Of a stretch of 64,000 nt of DNA, positions 35,441 to 44,624 are shown piece after piece. The stretch's first letter is position 1. Every line of letters starts with the position of its first letter. Under the pieces are notes generated by a model, which had not been told where the DNA came from, did no database searches, and saw only the letters and a list, made by a program, of their open reading frames with translations. Origin of the DNA: SIG452 sp045638525 (lineage in GTDB: Bacteria > Bacillota > Clostridia > UMGS1840). The translations under genes and the position numbers were made by a program. The stretch is from NCBI GenBank assembly GCA_045638525.1, contig JAZUBQ010000020.1, positions 62,001 to 126,000 on the forward strand, in the 5' to 3' direction.

Positions 35441-36850
35441 TTATTTCACGGTAATTACCCGCAACGTATTTGCACTTTCGCCCAAAGGAATTCCTGCCGC
35501 AATCACCGCAATATCATTTTTGGTAATATAATTTGCTTCGTGTACACATTTGATAGCGTGAGTAAATAGTGCATCCGAATTGCCCTGAACCTCCGATTTT
35601 ACGGGGTATACTCCCCACGAAAGCGCTAATTTTCTATAGGTTTTTTCGCTGGGGGTAGTTGCAACAATGGGCATATTCGGACGGAATTTGGAAACCATTC
35701 TTGCGGTATATCCCGATTTTGTTACCACGATAATGACTCTTGCGTTCAAGTCGTGAGCAGTAGTACAGGAGGCGTGAGAAATCGCATCCTGAATGGCAGG
35801 TGCAGACAGAGAGCTTTGTTGGAATCTTTTTTTATAATCAATGTCCATTTCTGCACTTCTTGCAATACGAGACATTGCTTTAACTGCTTCCACCGGATAT
35901 TTACCAACTGCTGTTTCACCGGATAACATAATGGCACTTGTTCCGTCGTATACAGCGTTAGCGACGTCAGAAGTTTCCGCACGGGTGGGACGGGGATTGG
36001 AAATCATGGATTCTAACATCTGTGTTGCGGTAATAACCCGTTTTCCTGCGCTGTAACATTTTTTGATGAGCATTTTCTGAATGGTGGGGAGTTCTTCAAA
36101 ATCAATTTCTACCCCCATATCGCCACGGGCAACCATAATGCCGCTGGAAACCGCTAAAATATCATCAATATTATTGACACCCTCACGATTTTCAATTTTT
36201 GCAATAATTTCAATTTCTTCTCCGCCGTTGGCATCTAAAAATTTTCTCATACCAATGATATCATCCGCACGACGGGCAAAGGATGCCGCGATATAGTCAA
36301 AATCATTTTTGATACCAAACAGAATATCTTCCTTGTCCGCATCATCCATATAGGGCATATATAAGTCAATGCCGGGCAGATTCATACTTTTTCTGTCGCT
36401 TAAAGGACCACCGTTAATAACTTCGCAGGAAATTTCGGTATCTTCGATTTTGGTAACCACCATTTCAATATTCCCATCGTCTAAAAGAATTTTATTGCCG
36501 ACGGATAAATCAAAAGGAAGTTTTTTATAAGTGACAGAAACCATAGAATCATTTCCGATAATATCACGAGTGGTCAACGTAAAAGTTTGACCTTTTTGTA
36601 ATATGATTTTTCCGTTTTCAAAGGTTTTGATACGCACTTCGGGTCCTTTGGTATCCAAAAGCATTGCAACAGGAATCCCCATTTCTTCACGGACTTTTTT
36701 AAACATATCAATTCGTTTTTGATGACTTTCATAATCTCCGTGAGAAAAGTTGAATCTGGCGGTATTCATTCCTGCTAACATCATCTGACGAAGCACGTTT
36801 TCGTTATCGGTTGCAGGACCTAACGTACAAACAATTTTTGTCTTTCTCAT
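35441..36850 (-). CDS. pyk: Pyruvate kinase
   Basis: This enzyme makes pyruvate and ATP from phosphoenolpyruvate and ADP in the last step of glycolysis. It has 469 residues with the KIVCTLGPAT N-terminus, the substrate/metal-site region MVARGDMGVEI, and ITATQMLESM. The C-terminal allosteric domain is of ordinary length, and the extra PEP-utiliser-like domain of Bacillus Pyk is missing. AGAGGTG precedes the ATG. It has its own promoter. Confidence 0.98.
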   Translation of the reverse strand: MRKTKIVCTLGPATDNENVLRQMMLAGMNTARFNFSHGDYESHQKRIDMFKKVREEMGIPVAMLLDTKGPEVRIKTFENGKIILQKGQTFTLTTRDIIGNDSMVSVTYKKLPFDLSVGNKILLDDGNIEMVVTKIEDTEISCEVINGGPLSDRKSMNLPGIDLYMPYMDDADKEDILFGIKNDFDYIAASFARRADDIIGMRKFLDANGGEEIEIIAKIENREGVNNIDDILAVSSGIMVARGDMGVEIDFEELPTIQKMLIKKCYSAGKRVITATQMLESMISNPRPTRAETSDVANAVYDGTSAIMLSGETAVGKYPVEAVKAMSRIARSAEMDIDYKKRFQQSSLSAPAIQDAISHASCTTAHDLNARVIIVVTKSGYTARMVSKFRPNMPIVATTPSEKTYRKLALSWGVYPVKSEVQGNSDALFTHAIKCVHEANYITKNDIAVIAAGIPLGESANTLRVITVK

Positions 36851-36894
36851 TACTGTAACACCTCTATTTTACAAAAAATAAACAAATATATATT

Positions 36895-36923
36895 ATTATA
36901 CCACATAAAATAGAGTTTGTCAT
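36895..36923 (-). promoter_or_regulatory. Promoter of pyk
   Basis: On the minus strand ATGACA (36918-36923) and TATAAT (36895-36900) with 17-bp spacing. Confidence 0.78.
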
Positions 36924-36951
36924 CATTTTTTTTGAGAATTTTATGGTTTTT

Positions 36952-37479
36952 TTACACAAAAATATGAAGTGTGTTCCCACCTGCAATACAACGGCCGTAC
37001 TCTGACAGAACAGACTCGTATAGTTTTGGATTTTTAACACATTCTCCAAGATCGGAAAGCCTTGTCTGAATCCCTTGGTGTAATGATTGAATGGAACAAA
37101 TCACAAGATAATACATTTCATCCAGAAGGTATAAGGCACAGTGTTTAAAAAAATCGGTACCAATGACAGAGAGAGCATACACTACGGCTTCTCTAAGGCG
37201 AAATGATAAAATCAAGGTATTGTTGGAGTTTTCCTCATTGTTTTGTTCTCCTTGAAAAAATGTCAGATAAATATTGCATCCTTCTTCTTTGGAAGGAATC
37301 ATTTCAAGTAGAATTTTTTGATTGAGTATTGGGAGTTGGTATTCTGTATCTAAAGTTTTTAAAAGAGTTTGAAACAAATGGGAAGTTGTATCCGGCTGGA
37401 GTTCAGAATTCATTTGAAGGATTTCCGTGCAAGAAAGAGTTATTTTTAATTTATGGGAATTGATTTTTTCAAATTTCAC
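36952..37479 (-). CDS. MecA-like adaptor protein
   Basis: A 175-residue protein that resembles MecA, the adaptor that delivers substrates to ClpC-ClpP. The N-terminus (MKFEKINSHKLKITL) has the typical MecA substrate-binding start. The C-terminal part alternates strand and helix, as in the ClpC-binding domain (ALYLLDEMYYLVI; later a VLSEYGRCI helix). It is shorter than Bacillus MecA (about 218), mainly in the acidic linker. Assignment rests on the N-terminus and overall layout, so an unrelated function cannot be excluded. It is divergent from the two-component system and could modulate its proteins, but nothing in the sequence shows that. Confidence 0.6.
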   Translation of the reverse strand: MKFEKINSHKLKITLSCTEILQMNSELQPDTTSHLFQTLLKTLDTEYQLPILNQKILLEMIPSKEEGCNIYLTFFQGEQNNEENSNNTLILSFRLREAVVYALSVIGTDFFKHCALYLLDEMYYLVICSIQSLHQGIQTRLSDLGECVKNPKLYESVLSEYGRCIAGGNTLHIFV

Positions 37480-37533
37480 ACGTTTACTTGCCTCCTTTTG
37501 GACCTTATTTCAATAATAAAAGGCTCTGTGTTC

Positions 37534-37562
37534 ATTATAACGTTTTTTATTCTGAAATGGAA
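37534..37562 (-). promoter_or_regulatory. Possible promoter of the MecA-like gene
   Basis: On the minus strand TATAAT (37534-37539) is a perfect -10; the -35 at 17-bp spacing is weak (TTCCAT). Confidence 0.45.
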
Positions 37563-37644
37563 GCTGAAACTTTTGCCAAATGGCTGGTTTAGGCTAACAA
37601 AATCTGTTAATATCATTGAAATTTTGTATTTTTTGTGAATCTTC

Positions 37645-37672
37645 TTGCCTTTTTTTAAATTTATGCTATAAT
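37645..37672 (+). promoter_or_regulatory. Promoter of the two-component operon
   Basis: TTGCCT at 37645-37650 and TATAAT at 37667-37672 with 16-bp spacing. The rest of the 37480-37765 space shows no RNA gene or clear repeat. Confidence 0.6.
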
Positions 37673-37765
37673 GAACAAAAAGAAAACAGAGTCGTGATGT
37701 ATGTTGGAAGATATCTTGACAACTTAAAGCATTGTACATAAGAAAAATCATTTGAGGTGAATTTT

Positions 37766-38431
37766 ATGAATAAATGCACAATTTTAATTGTGGATGACGA
37801 AGAAAAAATCCGAAAAGTATTATTTGACTATTTTTCTAAAAACAATTTTCAGGTAAAGTTGGCAAAAAATGGGGAAGAGGCCATTGATATTTTCTATGAA
37901 AATAAAATTGATATTGTGATTTTAGATGTTATGATGCCGGTGATGGATGGATATGAAACGCTAAAAGAGTTGCGGAAAATTTCTAACGTTCCCATCGTAA
38001 TGCTGACAGCCAAATCAGAGGAATATGATGTGTTAAAAGGATTTGAGCTATATGCGGATGAATATGTAGCAAAACCTTTTAATTTAAAAATTTTGTCTGC
38101 AAGAGTAACTGCGTTGCTTCGTCGGACCAATGGTTTGGCAGAAGAAATACAGGTTGGTGACTTGACTTATAATAAAACAACATACGAAGTCACTGTAAAA
38201 GGCGAGAAAGTTGAACTTACCAACAAAGAGTTTGAGTTGCTTGGATATATGATTTTAAATAAAGGAATTGTCCTTTCTCGTGATGATATTTTAAACAATG
38301 TATGGCATTATGACTATTTTGGTGATGTGCGAACCATTGATACTCACATCAAAAAACTTCGTGCCAAATTATTGGATTGCGGAAGTTATATTCAAACAGT
38401 GAGAAGTGTTGGTTATAAATTTGAAGTATAG
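37766..38431 (+). CDS. OmpR/PhoB-family response regulator
   Basis: A 221-residue DNA-binding regulator. The receiver domain (1-115) has the acidic pair DDEE, the phospho-acceptor aspartate in VILDVMMPVMDG, the conserved threonine region MLTAKSE and the lysine of AKPF. A winged-helix domain (about 130-221) includes LTNKEFELLGYM and IDTHIKKLRAKL. The ATG at 37766 follows GAGGTG; an in-frame GTG at 37757 overlaps that site. It is paired with the kinase directly downstream. Its targets are unknown. Confidence 0.95.
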   Translation: MNKCTILIVDDEEKIRKVLFDYFSKNNFQVKLAKNGEEAIDIFYENKIDIVILDVMMPVMDGYETLKELRKISNVPIVMLTAKSEEYDVLKGFELYADEYVAKPFNLKILSARVTALLRRTNGLAEEIQVGDLTYNKTTYEVTVKGEKVELTNKEFELLGYMILNKGIVLSRDDILNNVWHYDYFGDVRTIDTHIKKLRAKLLDCGSYIQTVRSVGYKFEV

Positions 38432-38450
38432 AAAAAGGATTGGATGTTTT

Positions 38451-39869
38451 GTGAAATCTTTAAAAGGCAAATTGGTTCTGATGCTTTTAACCATTGTTTT
38501 TTCTGTGTTGATGGTATTATTCATTGCCAATAATGTGTTGTTGGAACCTTATTATACTGAAAGAGAAAAAGCAGGATTTACAGCCACTTACGAACGCATC
38601 AGAGTGGTTGCACAAGAAAACCCTTCAGAACTTGCAGCGTATTTATCACAGATTGCAGCAAACTCTACCACCACCATTGTGGTAACCGATAACAATTACA
38701 ATTTATTATACTCGAGTACGAATTTGTTTGAGGAAAAAAATTCTTATTTAAATAAAAACGCTCTGGCTTATTTTGCACAGCTTTTGCCCATTCCATCAGG
38801 AGAGCAATATAACGTTAAAACCATTCAGGATCAACTTGGTTCTCAGCATCTTGTGATGTTTGCAGAATTAAATTCCTATTGTAAGCTGTTTTTGACCAAA
38901 CCCATTGCATCTATTACCAAAAGTACTGAAATTTATAATGAGTTTTTCTTGATTGCTATCATAGTTATTGGTTTCATTGGCGCCATTATTATGTTTTTAA
39001 TCGGCAGTTATTTTGTGAGACCTATTTATGAAATGGTTGATATTTCAAAAAGAATTACCAACCTGGATTTTTCTAAAAAATTTAAAGTCAGAGGGGACGA
39101 CGAAATCAATATTTTGGGAGAACAAATCAATATTATGTCTGACCGTTTGTCCCGGAATATTTGGATGCTCTCTCGTGCAAATACAGCGCTGCAAAATGAT
39201 TTATCCCAAAAAGAACGGATTGAAAAAATGCGCAAAGAGTTTTTGCAGAATGCGTCTCACGAACTGAAAACTCCGATTTCGGTTATCGCATCTTATACAG
39301 AAATGTTAAAAGATAAACTGATTACCGAAGAAGAGGATAGGGAATACTATTATAATGTAATCTACGAAGAAACTGAAAAAATGGGAAGCATCGTTAAAAA
39401 TCTTTTGGGAATGGCACAGTTGGAATCCCAAAGTTTGCAGGTGAATCCGGAAGGCTTTGATATTTCAGATTTGCTGACAGATGTTTTAACTACCTTTCAG
39501 TTGCATTTTGAGAAAAAAGAAATCAGCCTTACCACAAGCATCGAAAACAATCTGGTTGTTCACGCTGATAAATTTTTGATTGAACGAGTTATGACAAATT
39601 ATATCAATAATGCCATCGAGCATATTGATGAAAAAAAACAAATGCAAATTTCTTTGTATACGGAAAATGATATGGTGTATTTTGGCGTCTATAACTCCAC
39701 CGATCAAATTCTGGATTCTGAAAAAATCTGGACCAGCTTTTATAAAAGTGATGTCAGCAGCGGTAGCGGCTTGGGACTTTCTATCGTCAAAGCTATTATG
39801 GAAGCTCATAAGAAACCATACGGTTTCCATCATAAGGATGACGGCGTAGAATTTTATATTCAGTTATAA
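38451..39869 (+). CDS. Sensor histidine kinase
   Basis: A 472-residue membrane kinase partner of the preceding regulator. TM1 (about residues 5-27) and TM2 (about 165-190) enclose an extracytoplasmic sensor domain of about 130 residues. It is followed by HAMP, HisKA with the phospho-acceptor in NASHELKTP, and HATPase with the N box NYINNAIEH and the G box GSGLGLSIV. The final HATPase segment is short. GTG at 38451 is the chosen start: it follows AAAGGA at 38436-38439, while the ORF opens upstream at a codon inside the regulator gene. No clue to its signal was found. Confidence 0.9.
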   Translation: MKSLKGKLVLMLLTIVFSVLMVLFIANNVLLEPYYTEREKAGFTATYERIRVVAQENPSELAAYLSQIAANSTTTIVVTDNNYNLLYSSTNLFEEKNSYLNKNALAYFAQLLPIPSGEQYNVKTIQDQLGSQHLVMFAELNSYCKLFLTKPIASITKSTEIYNEFFLIAIIVIGFIGAIIMFLIGSYFVRPIYEMVDISKRITNLDFSKKFKVRGDDEINILGEQINIMSDRLSRNIWMLSRANTALQNDLSQKERIEKMRKEFLQNASHELKTPISVIASYTEMLKDKLITEEEDREYYYNVIYEETEKMGSIVKNLLGMAQLESQSLQVNPEGFDISDLLTDVLTTFQLHFEKKEISLTTSIENNLVVHADKFLIERVMTNYINNAIEHIDEKKQMQISLYTENDMVYFGVYNSTDQILDSEKIWTSFYKSDVSSGSGLGLSIVKAIMEAHKKPYGFHHKDDGVEFYIQL

Positions 39870-39910
39870 AAAAATACTGTTGCATATTTTGATGCAACGG
39901 TATTTTTTTT
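39868..39910. terminator. Bidirectional terminator after the kinase gene
   Basis: AAAAAATAC, then GTTGCAT/ATGCAAC and GTATTTTTTTT, in a convergent space. Confidence 0.85.
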
Positions 39911-39919
39911 GTTGTATTC

Positions 39920-40372
39920 TTATTTGACAGAATCTGACTTCCAATATCTGGGAGGATATGTTTGGCTTCGTTCCATAAGTTCTTCCTCGATATCAGAAAG
40001 TTGGTGGTGAGATATAGAAAATGTTTCCTCAATATCTTCTTCGGCACGATTGACAATATAGATTTTCACTTGATAAGCATCATCTTGCTTAAGGATATCC
40101 ATACGTAATTCTTTGTAGCTGGTTTGAAAGTGAACTTCCTGAATTTGGTTTATCAGTAACTGATGAATTTTTTTGTGTAAAAGTACCACATCATATGCTT
40201 GAAATAGTTCCTCGAACAGAATTTCGTTGTGATAGGGGTTTTCTTTATAATATATCGTCACACAATTTAATGAGTTCAGCCATACCTCTTTAGAAATAAA
40301 CATTCCCTCTGGCTTTTCGGTGTATGCACCTGTTAAAATTTCCAGAGAGGTTCCGTCTTTTTCAAAATACAT
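39920..40372 (-). CDS. Hypothetical protein, 150 residues
   Basis: This protein is not recognised. It is soluble and acidic, alternates predicted strands and helices, and has no cysteine-rich, membrane or signal segment. Tyrosine/lysine-rich stretches are near the start (MYFEKDG) and end (YPPRYWKSD). The start at 40372 follows AGAAAGGA; the ORF extends upstream to 40432 without a ribosome binding site. It is convergent with the histidine kinase gene. No function is proposed. Confidence 0.65.
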   Translation of the reverse strand: MYFEKDGTSLEILTGAYTEKPEGMFISKEVWLNSLNCVTIYYKENPYHNEILFEELFQAYDVVLLHKKIHQLLINQIQEVHFQTSYKELRMDILKQDDAYQVKIYIVNRAEEDIEETFSISHHQLSDIEEELMERSQTYPPRYWKSDSVK

Positions 40373-40432
40373 TTTGAAAATCCTTTCTATTATTCTTTGT
40401 GTAATACAGTCACGCACTCGACGTGATACCAT

Positions 40433-40583
40433 TTGTACAAACTTGTGGTGTCGTGAGTAAAGCCTTATGTATCAAGGGATTGTACCAATTTATAACTTTG
40501 CAAAATCAAGCAATTTTTATCCGTTTGAAACCACTCAACCAAGTGAAAAATCAATTCCATCAAATGAGTGGTCGAGTTATTAT
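40433..40583. other. Intergenic segment with inverted repeats
   Basis: This short gap holds the palindrome TTTGTACAAA (40432-40441) and a separate 8-bp inverted repeat ACCACTCA (40530-40537)/TGAGTGGT (40565-40572) with a 27-nt loop. The second lies just after the stop of the lectin-domain gene, but lacks a T-run on either strand. No gene was seen. Confidence 0.5.
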
Positions 40584-43500
40584 TTAATCTAAAAAGAGAG
40601 TAACTTGTTCCACATTAACCAAAGGCTTAAGATTATTTAACCCACTCCACATAAACATTTTAACATAGTCGCCGCTTGCATAGGTATAGTTCTCAAACCA
40701 CACATCTATACCCGTATCGGAATAACCACCCACACTTAAAGGCTGACTTGTTATACACTTCATTTTGCCATCACTACTATATACTGCAAATACAGCATCA
40801 GCAGTAAGAGCATCATTTGTGTTATTCTTTGTAAAAGCATTAACTGTAAGCTGCTTATCAGCATAAGAATAGTTTAATATTGAGATTTCATAATCTTCCA
40901 AGCCAACTGCACATTCATTTATAAAATAGTCATAGTTATTACCCACAGAAACCTCTTCGGCTTCAACTTCAATAGTAATAAACCACTTTACATTTTCATA
41001 GTCATGAGGCTTATATGCAAAAGTTACTTCTTCATTGCTACCTGCAGCAAGGGAAGAAACTGTTTTGCTTTGCACAATCTCGCCCTCAACACTATCTTTT
41101 CTTAAATTAACAGTAATATTGCTTATATCCGAATACCCAATATTTTTAACATCAGCAACAGCATAAGAAGTTGGTAGCATTTCATATACGGACAGACTTT
41201 CAAGAGAAATATCACCATTACCAATATCAAGAGTTACAGAGTTATTATCATAAACATACTCCTCATCGGTGTTTAGTGCTATTTCAACCTTTAATGTTTC
41301 ATAAGATATAGCATCACCTGTGATAAACTTCCCAAGTACTGCTTTTGATTCGCCTGCTTTTATAGTTTCTTCAAATACAATGCTGTTATTTAAAGTTTCA
41401 TCTTCGTTATACACATTTATTGTATAACCCTCTACAGGAAGCTCACCATTATTTGTTACCATAACTTCAAATTCATTTTCAGAACTTAAAGCAAGATTCT
41501 TTTCATCAAAGTATATATCACTAATTGCCAAATCATAGGATGGGAATAAGCCTAAAGTATAAAGGCTTGTGATACCATCTGCTTCTGCAGTAAAGGAAGT
41601 TAAAATAGTTCCGTCTTCTTCTAATACACAAGTTGGATATTTAGCATAAGCGCCAAGCTCAGATACAGTAATTACATCACCCCAAGCGCCATCCTGATAA
41701 AGAACACCCTTGATTTCAGAAGAAGCATCCTCTGAGCCTGACCAAAGGATTGCAATATTACCATTGTCCTCAGATACAGTAAAGCCATCGGCTAAAGCAT
41801 ATCTTGCATCCTCAAATACTGTGCTTACAGAACTGTCAGCAAGATTCATAAATTGAATGTTGTTCTCACTATACCAATACAATGTGCCTTCATTGATTAT
41901 AGCATTAGAATCCAGAACCTCATTATCTGTAACCTGCTTTTCGGAAGAACCTATCAAGTAAACTTCTCGGTCATCAATAGTTGTGATGTCATCATCTACA
42001 TCGTGAACATAAGCAGCATTTAAAGCATTTTCAGAATACCCAACACTTAAATCGGTAACTACATTAAGGTTATCCTTTAATACAATTTCTTCGCCCCAAA
42101 CAGAGCCATTATAAACCTTTTTGACAATAGAGGTATCGCCATCTACACCTAATATATCATCAGCACTGTTTTTAAGCCATACAACACTTATTTCATTATT
42201 ATTTACACTAACTTTAGGTAAGGTATCAAGAGCATCATTATCTGTTAAGGAAACAGGGGCATCAAAGCCATTGCCATTCCATTTGGCAATTACAATTTCG
42301 CCCTGCTTGCCAATCTCGGCAAGAGATAACCCATCACCCATAACTGACTTTTGATTCTGCCATACAAGATATTCACCACTTACAGACGGATAGAAGTCAG
42401 CAGTACCATCATCAGCCACAGGGACAGCATTAGACCAAGTTCCATCCTCATCATTATATACGGAATATACAAGCATCTGCTTATTATTAGCAGTTCTGGT
42501 ATCATTATCTGTAGTAAATATCAATATCTTTTTACCATTAATAGAGAATATCTGAGGTTGAGCCTCTGGATATACACTATCTGCAAGAATAGTTAAATTC
42601 TTATTTGTATAATCGGCAGCAAAGAGCGATATAGGAGGCATATCACCATGCCATTCCATAGAATTAGCAAGATAATCTCTTGATTCATTCTCGTAAACAG
42701 TATTAGCACTATAATTAACAAGTTGTTCATCTATTGACATAAGACTTACAGCACTTGCACTATTTGGTTTAATCCAAGATTGGTCATACTTATCAGGGTC
42801 AGTTGAATATATAACCCCATACTTATCATTAAGATTTGCAACTTCAAGAGAAGCAACCTTTTGACCAAGTACCTCAACAAAGAAACCAACCGAGCCATCA
42901 AGTAATAACTCATCAGGTTTAACAGCCGTGTCAGTCAAACCATAATTAAAACTCAAATCAGCATCTGCTTTTGCACTAAAGTTAGCAACCTTACTTACAC
43001 CAACACCACCGCTAACGAATAATTTTAACTTTGCCATCAGATATGCTTCAATATACGGTTGAAACTTATCTTGTGACATACCCTTAACTTCACCTTTAAA
43101 TCCTGCAGAGGCTTCACCACCGAAGCTGTAACATAATGGAATTACATAGAAGAACGCTTGACCATTATATGTATATTTGACTTTCACTTGAAAAATCAAA
43201 TACCCCGAAGCACCATTCCAGTCCCAATCATCATTCTTTTTATTTACCTCAACATATCCAAGCGCTTCAATACCACCACCTAATTTATCGGAGCCAGTAT
43301 TTACAAAAGGCTTATTATCAAAAACGCTCATATTAAGACCCTTATTTTTAACAAGGTCACTTTCTGAAAGAACTTGCTTTTTTAATTCAGATAAAGATAA
43401 ATTTTGTTTTTTGTATGCTTCAAGGATATCCTCATCATATTTAGGTAATGAATCTACATAATCATCTATTCTTTCTTTAAAGCCTTTAAATTCAAAGCCT

Positions 43501-44624
43501 TCTTTTTTGTTTTTGTCGCTTCCATCATTGTAGTCGGCAATATCCAAGCCTAATGCAAAAGACATTTTATTATTATCTTCGCATACCATTGTAATAGGCA
43601 GAAAGTCAAACTGCCAAGTCAGTTCAGTACCGCCGATTATCGGAACATCCTCAGGAATAGTAAGCATCATATCCTTACCAATCTTGATTTTGCCTATTTC
43701 CTGTGCTCTCTTAAAATCGTCATCAGCATCTAAATCCACCATATTAAGTTTAGTACGCATAGAGGTGGATTGCCCTGTCATTTCGTCTATAACAAAGATA
43801 TACACAGGTAAGTCGGGTTTTAATTTCTGCCCTAATGTAATACCCTCAAACTTACCATCAGTATTATTAAATGATAAAGACATACCATTGCCATCATTTA
43901 AATCAACATCCGCACCTTGAGTTATATATACCCTCGGCTTTAGAACACTTTTCAAATCCATATTAACTGTAAGATTAACCTTTTCACTTGAACCCACATC
44001 AACTGTTACTTTTTGATTTACTATATCATAACAAGTGTTGTTGTATTCTAAATCAACAGATTTTATAACAGGAGCATTAGTGCTTGTTGACTTTGATTCA
44101 GAACTTTTAATACTATCCCACTCACAGATAAAACCAAATTTTATACAATTATTATCATCCCATTGAAATCTTTCAATATAATAATCTTTACCCAATCGAT
44201 TACCATTAGTAATAACACCATAATTTTGATATCCTCCCATATTATCAGGTTGTGGTGTTCCCCAATTTGTGTATATTACTTTTTCTCCAGTAATCCAAGT
44301 GTTAAAATTGTCTATATTCCTATGCAAGCCAATCATATAGTCCACATCTTTATATGATTTTTCAAGTAACATTTCTATTGCTTTTTGTTCCCCTCTTGAA
44401 GTGATTGTTACTAAATGCCCACCTAAATTTTCACAATATGTTTCTGCATCTTCCCATGTCATACTTACATCATACAGGCGATATGTATGTCCATTATAAA
44501 ATGCTTCAGCAACAGACGTATATTCTTCTGCATTAACAGAAATAGATGAAATGATTGATAAAAATATACTTATCATCAACATTATGCATGAAATCCTTTT
44601 TTTTATTCGAATACCCCCAATCAT
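40584..44624 (-). CDS. Large exported C-type-lectin / CARDB protein
   Basis: A 1346-residue secreted protein with a signal peptide (about 1-32, IKKRISCIMLM then a hydrophobic run to VNA). A C-type-lectin-like domain (about 35-170) shows WEDAETYCENLGGHL, the ligand-loop QPDN and WDDNNC. A long central region follows, containing propeller-like repeats at about 680-1000. Two or three CARDB-type Ig-like domains (about 1010-1340) end the protein. No wall anchor or SLH domain was seen. It may bind glycans at the cell surface; this is inference. The ATG overlaps the rlmD stop (ATGA), with AGGATGAT as ribosome binding site, so it is coupled to rlmD translation, an odd pairing for a surface protein. 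Confidence 0.82.
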   Translation of the reverse strand: MIGGIRIKKRISCIMLMISIFLSIISSISVNAEEYTSVAEAFYNGHTYRLYDVSMTWEDAETYCENLGGHLVTITSRGEQKAIEMLLEKSYKDVDYMIGLHRNIDNFNTWITGEKVIYTNWGTPQPDNMGGYQNYGVITNGNRLGKDYYIERFQWDDNNCIKFGFICEWDSIKSSESKSTSTNAPVIKSVDLEYNNTCYDIVNQKVTVDVGSSEKVNLTVNMDLKSVLKPRVYITQGADVDLNDGNGMSLSFNNTDGKFEGITLGQKLKPDLPVYIFVIDEMTGQSTSMRTKLNMVDLDADDDFKRAQEIGKIKIGKDMMLTIPEDVPIIGGTELTWQFDFLPITMVCEDNNKMSFALGLDIADYNDGSDKNKKEGFEFKGFKERIDDYVDSLPKYDEDILEAYKKQNLSLSELKKQVLSESDLVKNKGLNMSVFDNKPFVNTGSDKLGGGIEALGYVEVNKKNDDWDWNGASGYLIFQVKVKYTYNGQAFFYVIPLCYSFGGEASAGFKGEVKGMSQDKFQPYIEAYLMAKLKLFVSGGVGVSKVANFSAKADADLSFNYGLTDTAVKPDELLLDGSVGFFVEVLGQKVASLEVANLNDKYGVIYSTDPDKYDQSWIKPNSASAVSLMSIDEQLVNYSANTVYENESRDYLANSMEWHGDMPPISLFAADYTNKNLTILADSVYPEAQPQIFSINGKKILIFTTDNDTRTANNKQMLVYSVYNDEDGTWSNAVPVADDGTADFYPSVSGEYLVWQNQKSVMGDGLSLAEIGKQGEIVIAKWNGNGFDAPVSLTDNDALDTLPKVSVNNNEISVVWLKNSADDILGVDGDTSIVKKVYNGSVWGEEIVLKDNLNVVTDLSVGYSENALNAAYVHDVDDDITTIDDREVYLIGSSEKQVTDNEVLDSNAIINEGTLYWYSENNIQFMNLADSSVSTVFEDARYALADGFTVSEDNGNIAILWSGSEDASSEIKGVLYQDGAWGDVITVSELGAYAKYPTCVLEEDGTILTSFTAEADGITSLYTLGLFPSYDLAISDIYFDEKNLALSSENEFEVMVTNNGELPVEGYTINVYNEDETLNNSIVFEETIKAGESKAVLGKFITGDAISYETLKVEIALNTDEEYVYDNNSVTLDIGNGDISLESLSVYEMLPTSYAVADVKNIGYSDISNITVNLRKDSVEGEIVQSKTVSSLAAGSNEEVTFAYKPHDYENVKWFITIEVEAEEVSVGNNYDYFINECAVGLEDYEISILNYSYADKQLTVNAFTKNNTNDALTADAVFAVYSSDGKMKCITSQPLSVGGYSDTGIDVWFENYTYASGDYVKMFMWSGLNNLKPLVNVEQVTLFLD

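Noticed and set aside
37453..37638. Small ORF in the 37.5 kb intergenic space
   Set aside because: It overlaps promoter elements and the start of the MecA-like gene and has no ribosome binding site.
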